A stretch of 64,000 bases of DNA from Planktosalinus sp963975935 (GTDB lineage: Bacteria; Bacteroidota; Bacteroidia; Flavobacteriales; Flavobacteriaceae), in assembly GCA_963975935.1 (NCBI GenBank), contig CAXBIQ010000001.1:496001-560000 (forward strand), given 5' to 3'. The notes beneath the pieces are model-generated. The model did not search any database. It was not told the origin of the DNA and worked only from the letters and a program-made list of their open reading frames with translations. The translations under genes and the position numbers were made by a program. The first letter of the stretch is position 1, and every line of letters begins with the position of its first letter. Positions 58,718-64,000 of the stretch are shown one piece after another.

Positions 58718-59140
58718 TTAATCCAAATTGCCACTGCATTTTTCGCAGATACCCTTTACCACCAAGTTAATGTCCTCCGTGATATAGCCATCAGGCAAGT
58801 TGATGTGAGGGATTTTATGCTCTGTTAAACAGACCGTTTCATTACAATTGTTGCAATGAAAGTGCAAATGAAGGTCGTTGCCGACCTCGCATTCACAATT
58901 TTCTTCGCAAAGGGCGTATTTTATAACTCCCGTACCATCCTCGATTTGATGCACAATACCTTTTTCTTCAAACGCTTTCATAGTCCTAAATAGGGTACTT
59001 CTTTCACTGACCTTAAAATCCTTTTCCAAGTCGCCAAGGCTGATGGCCACATTCAACTCTGCCAACCGCTTATATGTCATAAGGCGCATAGCTGTAGGTC
59101 GTATTCCTTTGCTTTCTAAAAATTGAACTATTTTTTCCAT
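58718..59140 (-). CDS. Fur family metalloregulator, copy 2
   Basis: 140 aa. MEKIVQFLESKGIRPTAMRL, SERSTLFRTMKAFEEKGIVH, LHLHFHCNNCNETVCLTEHK and CEKC. Paralogue of 55322-55756. It has extra cysteines (CEENCECEVG), possibly an additional metal site. It begins the SpoIIAA/P1B-4 transcription unit, 16 bp after the P-II-like gene. Confidence 0.9.
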   Translation of the reverse strand: MEKIVQFLESKGIRPTAMRLMTYKRLAELNVAISLGDLEKDFKVSERSTLFRTMKAFEEKGIVHQIEDGTGVIKYALCEENCECEVGNDLHLHFHCNNCNETVCLTEHKIPHINLPDGYITEDINLVVKGICEKCSGNLD

Positions 59141-59156
59141 TTGTTTAAAAAGAGAT

Positions 59157-59495
59157 TTACAGGTCGTGCCGTTTTAAGGAATCTCCTGTTTTAATCTGAA
59201 AGGCATCTTCAATATTTGCTATATAAATAATACCATCTCCAGGCCCGTCGGTTTTGGCGTTGGCTATAATTGTTTCAATGGCCGCTTGGGCTTCCTCATT
59301 TTGACAGACCAATTCCAATTTTACCACAGGACTATCTGTTACGTGAAAATCTAGCGACGGTCTTGCACCTTTTGCCTTGAATGCGCCCGTGCCTTCTGCT
59401 TGTGAAAGGGTCATACTTTCAAATCCATTGTCAGAAAGTGCTTCAATGACTCTTTGGATTCGGTTTGGTTTTATAAATGCTTTTATTTCTTTCAT
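59157..59495 (-). CDS. P-II family signalling protein, metal-cluster type
   Basis: 112 aa. MKEIKAFIKPNRIQRVIEAL, a shortened T-loop region (AEGTGAFKAKGARPSLDFHV), TDGPGDGIIYIANIEDAFQI. The canonical T-loop tyrosine YxG of GlnB/GlnK is not seen. P-II-like proteins often neighbour czc genes in Bacteroidota; a role in sensing nucleotides or metals to regulate efflux is inferred. No amtB adjacent. Confidence 0.88.
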   Translation of the reverse strand: MKEIKAFIKPNRIQRVIEALSDNGFESMTLSQAEGTGAFKAKGARPSLDFHVTDSPVVKLELVCQNEEAQAAIETIIANAKTDGPGDGIIYIANIEDAFQIKTGDSLKRHDL

Positions 59496-59691
59496 CTGTT
59501 GATATTTATTTGTTTTTTAATGGTCATATGTAATTCCCCAATCAACATTGTGGTTGGTATCCACATTGTTATAGCTCATTTCATATTTTTAAATTTTCAA
59601 TCGATTTTGAACCGAGCCTGTTTTTTAATTTTTAACTAACTAATTAAGACGATAAACAAACTCGGAATCAAAATCTTTGATTGTTATTGAA

Positions 59692-60948
59692 TTAATGTCC
59701 GTGTTCCAGTTCGCCCTTGACCATTTCCGAAGACAGGTTATAAGCTCCGTTTATCACGACTTTGGCATCCTTTGAAACTTCGGCAGGTAGATTGACTTCA
59801 ACAAAGCCTAAATCAGTAATACCAACCGTTACGGGTATCATTTTGAATTTCATTTTGCCCGCTTCCATTTCTTCATCTTCATCCAAAATAAAAATGAAGG
59901 ATTGCTCGCCTTCTTTTATAATGGCAGCTTCCGGTACGGCAAAACCCTTTTTCTCGCCTTGCACTATTCGCCCTTCCACATACATACCCGGCAATAGGTT
60001 TTTATCCTTGTTTTCAATATCTGCCAGAACTTCCAAAGCTTTTGGGTCTGTATTGAAGGTTTTACCAACAGACCGAACGGTTGCTTTAAGCAGTTCATCT
60101 GGACGAGAGGCCGTGGAAAAATATATCTGTTGCCCTTGCTTGATTTGCTTTATGTCCTTCTCATATACTTTGAAGTTGACATAAATTTTTGAGTTGTCGC
60201 TTATCGAGAACATTTTGGATTGTTGTGCCACGTAATCGCCAAGGCTAATCATTACTTCATCCACATACCCACTTATAGGCGAGGTAATGGGAACAGCGGA
60301 ATATATCTGTCCTTCCGCCACTTTGTCCGGGTTAATGCTCAACAGTCTCAATTGGGACCGCAAACCATTGACGCTGGATGTTGTAGAACGAAATTTTGAC
60401 TGTGCCATTTGAAATTCCTTGCCAGAAGAAACACCTTTATCATAAAGAGTCTGCTTGCGCTCAAAATCCTGTTTCAAAAAGACCAATTCATCATTTTTTT
60501 CCTGATAATCTTGTTGCATTGCAATGATATCAGGGTGTTCTATATATGCCAACACCTGTCCTTTGCTTACGTTATCTCCGGGTATTACTTTTATGGAACT
60601 CACATTTCCACCAACAAAAGGACTTATGTTCGCCTTGTCCTGTGGGAAAAGTTCCAGCGTTCCTGTTACCTTAATGTTGTTCCCTAAATTGCGTTCCTCC
60701 AAAAGTTTCATTTCCAAACCTATGGTTTCGGCCTGTTGCTTTGTGAGTTCCACAACGCCTTCTTCCTCGCTGTGACCTTCTTCTTCTCCTTCACTGTGGC
60801 CTTCCTCGCCGTGTGCATCTTCTCCAGCTTCATTGGTTTTTGATACGCCTTCGGCTTCGTTATGCCCAAGTTCAGATTTTGGGGCATCATTACAACTCAT
60901 AAACATAAGTGTAAATAATACGGTACTTACTAATAGTATATTCTTCAT
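59692..60948 (-). CDS. czcB: RND efflux periplasmic adaptor (CzcB-like), lipoprotein
   Basis: 418 aa from Met at 60948, giving lipoprotein signal MKNILLVSTVLFTLMFMSCN; the longer frame to 61083 overlaps the CzcA gene and is rejected. A His/Glu-rich N-terminus (GEEGHSEGEEEGHSEEEG) may bind metal; then the HlyD core: GNVSSIKVIPGDNVSKGQVL, helical hairpin, SPISGYVDEVMISLGDYVAQ. Works with the CzcA-CzcC fusion 16 bp upstream. Confidence 0.92.
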   Translation of the reverse strand: MKNILLVSTVLFTLMFMSCNDAPKSELGHNEAEGVSKTNEAGEDAHGEEGHSEGEEEGHSEEEGVVELTKQQAETIGLEMKLLEERNLGNNIKVTGTLELFPQDKANISPFVGGNVSSIKVIPGDNVSKGQVLAYIEHPDIIAMQQDYQEKNDELVFLKQDFERKQTLYDKGVSSGKEFQMAQSKFRSTTSSVNGLRSQLRLLSINPDKVAEGQIYSAVPITSPISGYVDEVMISLGDYVAQQSKMFSISDNSKIYVNFKVYEKDIKQIKQGQQIYFSTASRPDELLKATVRSVGKTFNTDPKALEVLADIENKDKNLLPGMYVEGRIVQGEKKGFAVPEAAIIKEGEQSFIFILDEDEEMEAGKMKFKMIPVTVGITDLGFVEVNLPAEVSKDAKVVINGAYNLSSEMVKGELEHGH

Positions 60949-60964
60949 TTCTCTTTTTTTAAGG

Positions 60965-63900
60965 TTATAAATTGCCCAATTGATATTGCATATCAATGGT
61001 CTGCTGGTTAAACTGATTGATGTATTGTAAATGGTTTTGTTTAATGCGGATGGCACTGTTGAGAATCGTGATGTAATTGACATAATCTATTTCGCCTTCC
61101 TTAGATGCCAATTGCGCTGTGGTAATTTGCTGTTCTGCCAACAATAGTGCGCCTTCTTCGTAATATTGCAAAATCTTCTTTGTTTTTTCAAGGGATTTGG
61201 TCAATTGCGACACACGACTTTCCGTGACCGCCTTTTGTTCCAAATATTGATTCTCTGCTACCATTGCGTCTGCCTTGGCTGCCTTGACCCTCGACTTCTG
61301 GGGAAAAAACCATAACGGAATGCTAATACCTGCCTGATAGGTGTTGAAGCCTGACACTTCATCCACAACCTGTCTGCCATACGATAAGCTGAATTTCGGT
61401 AGGAATTGTGATTTCTCAACGCCCACGTTTGCTTTACTTACTTCGGCATTTTGCAAGGCATATTGCAACATTGGGTTATTCGCTACCGAAGTGGAATCTA
61501 ATGTCGCCATAAAATCCAATGTTTTGTATGGTTCACTAATCGTTTCAATGGATTCATCCGTTCCCAAATATTGTTTTAAGGCACGTTTGGCTATTTCAAT
61601 ATCATCAAAGGCTTGTTGCCTTAATACTTGAATCTGTTGAAATTCGGAAGAGGCTGAAATAAATTCCAATTTGCCTGTTTCTCCCGTATCATACCGAAGT
61701 TGGGCAGCGGTCTTAAAATTGGCATAAATACTGTCCAGTTGGTCTGCAAAGCGCAACTGCGCCTTATAATAATTTATTTGGTCATACGCTTGCATCACAT
61801 TACGCACCAATTGTTGTTCACTGGCCACATAAAACTTTTCTCCCAAGGCAATACGCTCTTTGTAAAACTTCGATTTTGAAAAACCGGAAAGCAAATCAAT
61901 GTTGCCCTGTTGCACACCAACGGTTGTCTGCACTCCAGGAAGATTATTTCCATATTCTTCTTTGCCCGTGAAAACTTGAGTGCTACCAAGGTCAAAACTC
62001 GTTCCCTTTAGTGCCTTTTCCCGTTCAATAAATGCTTGGCTCTCTTTAAGTGATGGATAATTCTGTTTAGCCATAGCAATAGCCTCATCAATGGTCAAGG
62101 TCTTTGGGATTGTACCATCTTGATTGGTGTCTTGGGCAAATGAAGTACCAGAAGCCATCAAACCTCCAACCATCAATAATACGGTTACAATATTGGTTGA
62201 TTTTTTAATATAACTTACATCTCCACCATTGTCCTTCTTTTCTTTTCGGGATTCCAGCCAATAATAAAGAATAGGAATAACCACCAAGGTCAGAAATGTT
62301 GCCGTAAGCATTCCTCCAATGACTACTGTCGCCAAAGGTCGCTGTACTTCTGCACCACCAGAGGTAGAAATCGCCATTGGGATAAAACCCATAATTGTTG
62401 TAATGGCTGTTAATAAAATTGGACGTAAACGTTCGTGCGTTGCTTCGTATATACGTTTTTTTAAATCTGTCATTCCACTGTCTTTTAATTCATTGAATTT
62501 GTTTATGAGTATGAGTCCGTTTAATACGGCAACTCCGAAGAGCACGATAAACCCGACTCCGGCAGAAATACTGAAAGGCATTCCACGAATCAACAAAACG
62601 AAAACACCACCAATGGTCGCCAAAGGCACTGCCATATAGATCATCAAGGCCTGTGTAACTGAATTTAAAGCAAAGTAAAGCAGAACAAATATTGTTAATA
62701 GAACGATTGGAACTACAATCATCAATCGGTCTGAAGCACGTTGAAGGTTTTCGAAAGAACCTCCGTAGGTTACAAAATAACCTGGTGGCAGTTTCACGTC
62801 CGTTTCCAATTTTTGTTGAATTTCCTCGACCATCGATTTTACATCGCGCCCACGAACATTGACCCCTACCGAAATACGACGGGAGGTATTGTCCCTTGAA
62901 ATCTGCATCGGACCTGGCTTATAGCTGATATCTGCAACCTCCTTTAAAGGTACTTGTGCACCGTTTGGCAGGTCTATGAAAAGGTTTTTTAAGCTATTGA
63001 TGTCTTGTCGATATTCCTCTGCCAAACGAATGACCACATCGAATCGTTTTTCCCCTTCAAAAATGACTCCTGCCTGTTCTCCAGAAAATGAAGCACTTAC
63101 ATAATCATTCAGCTTGTCAACGGTTACACCGTATTGTGCCATTTTTGCCCGGTTATACACCACTGTCATTTGTGGCAAACCGCTTGTAGCTTCTACATTG
63201 AGGTCAGCCGCTCCGGGAACGGTTCTGATGACCGCTGCGATTTCCTGTACCTTGTCTGCCAAAACGCCTAAATCTTCTCCGTACAGTTTGATTGCCACGT
63301 CCTCACGAACCCCTGTAAGCAATTCATTAAAACGAAGTTCTACAGGTTGGGTAAACACGAAATTTACGCCGGGAACTACTGAAATTTTTTCCTGTATTTT
63401 TTCTATCAGTTCTTCTTTACTATCTGCGGAAGTCCATTTACTCTTATCTTTTTCAAGAATAATATAACTATCGGCAATATCCATAGGCATCGGGTCTGTC
63501 GGTATTTCGGCCACACCAATCCTAGAAACTACTGTTTTTACTTCCGGAAACTCATTGATTAACTTCTGAAGTTTCTCTGAAGCCTCAATAGATTCTGTAA
63601 GACTGCTCCCCGGTTTTATCAATGCTTGAAATGCAATATCGCCTTCATCAAATTTAGGGACAAATTCTGCTCCCATATTGCTGAAAATAAATCCTGAAAT
63701 CAAAAGCAAGGAAACCGTGCCTATAACCACACCTGCCCGAAAGCGAAGTGCAAAATTTAATATAGGCAGATAGATACGATTCAGAACATCCATAATTTTA
63801 TCACTGAACCTATCAATCTTGTTTTCAAACTTGGCGAACCAACTATTTTGATTTTTAGCAGGTTTTAAAAATAATGATGACATCATTGGCACGTAGGTAA

Positions 63901-64000
63901 GACAAAGGATAATCGCTCCTAAAACGGCAAAACCAAATGTAAATGCCATTGGCCGGAACATTTTCCCTTCCACACCGGTCAAAAAAAGAATCGGTGTAAA
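60965..64000 (-). CDS. czcA: CzcA-type RND metal pump fused to CzcC-like outer-membrane factor, 5' part outside window
   Basis: 1012 residues visible, open to the right edge. About the first 600 are the C-terminal two-thirds of a heavy-metal RND pump (ILFLTGVEGKMFRPMAFTFG, GVREDVAIKLYGEDLGVLAD, GMPFSISAGVGFIVLFGVAV, ATHERLRPILLTAITTIMGF). After a linker and a signal-like helix (VTVLLMVGGLMASGTSFAQ), the last ~390 residues are a TolC/CzcC-type outer-membrane factor (LTIDEAIAMAKQNYPSLKES...). Single-chain CzcA-CzcC fusions are known in Bacteroidota. Confidence 0.93.
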   Translation of the reverse strand, partial: FTPILFLTGVEGKMFRPMAFTFGFAVLGAIILCLTYVPMMSSLFLKPAKNQNSWFAKFENKIDRFSDKIMDVLNRIYLPILNFALRFRAGVVIGTVSLLLISGFIFSNMGAEFVPKFDEGDIAFQALIKPGSSLTESIEASEKLQKLINEFPEVKTVVSRIGVAEIPTDPMPMDIADSYIILEKDKSKWTSADSKEELIEKIQEKISVVPGVNFVFTQPVELRFNELLTGVREDVAIKLYGEDLGVLADKVQEIAAVIRTVPGAADLNVEATSGLPQMTVVYNRAKMAQYGVTVDKLNDYVSASFSGEQAGVIFEGEKRFDVVIRLAEEYRQDINSLKNLFIDLPNGAQVPLKEVADISYKPGPMQISRDNTSRRISVGVNVRGRDVKSMVEEIQQKLETDVKLPPGYFVTYGGSFENLQRASDRLMIVVPIVLLTIFVLLYFALNSVTQALMIYMAVPLATIGGVFVLLIRGMPFSISAGVGFIVLFGVAVLNGLILINKFNELKDSGMTDLKKRIYEATHERLRPILLTAITTIMGFIPMAISTSGGAEVQRPLATVVIGGMLTATFLTLVVIPILYYWLESRKEKKDNGGDVSYIKKSTNIVTVLLMVGGLMASGTSFAQDTNQDGTIPKTLTIDEAIAMAKQNYPSLKESQAFIEREKALKGTSFDLGSTQVFTGKEEYGNNLPGVQTTVGVQQGNIDLLSGFSKSKFYKERIALGEKFYVASEQQLVRNVMQAYDQINYYKAQLRFADQLDSIYANFKTAAQLRYDTGETGKLEFISASSEFQQIQVLRQQAFDDIEIAKRALKQYLGTDESIETISEPYKTLDFMATLDSTSVANNPMLQYALQNAEVSKANVGVEKSQFLPKFSLSYGRQVVDEVSGFNTYQAGISIPLWFFPQKSRVKAAKADAMVAENQYLEQKAVTESRVSQLTKSLEKTKKILQYYEEGALLLAEQQITTAQLASKEGEIDYVNYITILNSAIRIKQNHLQYINQFNQQTIDMQYQLGNL

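Noticed and set aside
60949..61083. Upstream extension of the CzcB frame
   Set aside because: It runs into the CzcA-CzcC gene and precedes an obvious lipoprotein signal at 60948.
63965..64000. Start of CzcA at TTG 63982
   Set aside because: The upstream codons (FTPILFL) are in frame and conserved in CzcA; the gene simply continues past the window.

Overview
The window reads as chromosomal DNA of a marine/environmental Flavobacteriaceae-type Bacteroidota. The evidence is AT-rich sequence, Bacteroidota-specific families (Tra conjugation proteins, RteC, BfmA/DUF5712 mobilisation proteins, the CzcA-CzcC fusion, M56/BlaR1 with a TonB-like tail) and start sites mostly without Shine-Dalgarno sequences. 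Gene names below rest on reading the translations; no database search was possible.

Region 1 (1-17.7 kb) is ordinary chromosome. It holds a membrane MutS-like protein (cut by the left edge), YjbR/MmcQ, DUF4260, a metal-dependent cyclase, hemW, an LprI-like protein, ruvC, a flippase-like membrane protein plus GT2 glycosyltransferase, a small secreted beta-rich protein, and a BlaI/M56 regulatory operon (NTF2-like, blaI, M56-TonB, TPR) facing a 40-bp perfect palindrome. After these come DUF456, two surface-glycan glycosyltransferases, a DGYYD-repeat lipoprotein, a nitroreductase and a cation/proton antiporter.

Region 2 (17.77 kb to beyond the right edge) is an integrated conjugative element (ICE). 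Its left end is marked by a 23-bp copy of the 3' end of a tRNA-Asp gene on the minus strand; the intact tRNA and probably the integrase should lie to the right of the window. The early module (18.0-25.4 kb) has ParB-like, DUF932, SSB and small proteins. Three of its genes share a ~150-170 bp leader with a hairpin just before the ATG, and three copies of a second ~120-190 bp repeat lie downstream of genes. An AraC (frameshifted)/VOC-lipoprotein cargo sits between two of those downstream repeats. A 0.75-kb non-coding stretch with nested inverted repeats and a hairpin-rich oriT candidate precede the mobilisation genes (bfmA, DUF5712 relaxase, TraG-like coupling protein).

Region 3 (28.8-37.6 kb) is a very AT-rich defence island between the coupling protein and the conjugation-pore operon. 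It contains an XRE controller, a type III restriction-modification pair, then a PHP-phosphoesterase/ABC-ATPase, a 98-aa protein and an AlbA_2-ATPase-wHTH protein. The last three form a tight cassette that I regard as the best candidate for an incompletely described system.

Region 4 (37.6-49.9 kb) is the minus-strand pore operon traE-F-G-I-J-K-M-N plus a lipoprotein, a divergent amidase, a small mercury-transport cassette (ArsR, MerTP, GDCCVxC protein; no merA), a DnaC-like ATPase, a replication/HTH protein, an excisionase-like protein and RteC.

Region 5 (49.9-64 kb) is metal-resistance cargo on the minus strand: two different P1B ATPases (CPC-type and SPC/HEGS-type), two Fur-like regulators, two SpoIIAA-like proteins, two paralogous tiny basic membrane proteins, an APC permease, a P-II-like protein, CzcB and a CzcA-CzcC fusion running off the right edge. 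The element thus couples transfer, anti-phage defence and divalent-metal efflux.
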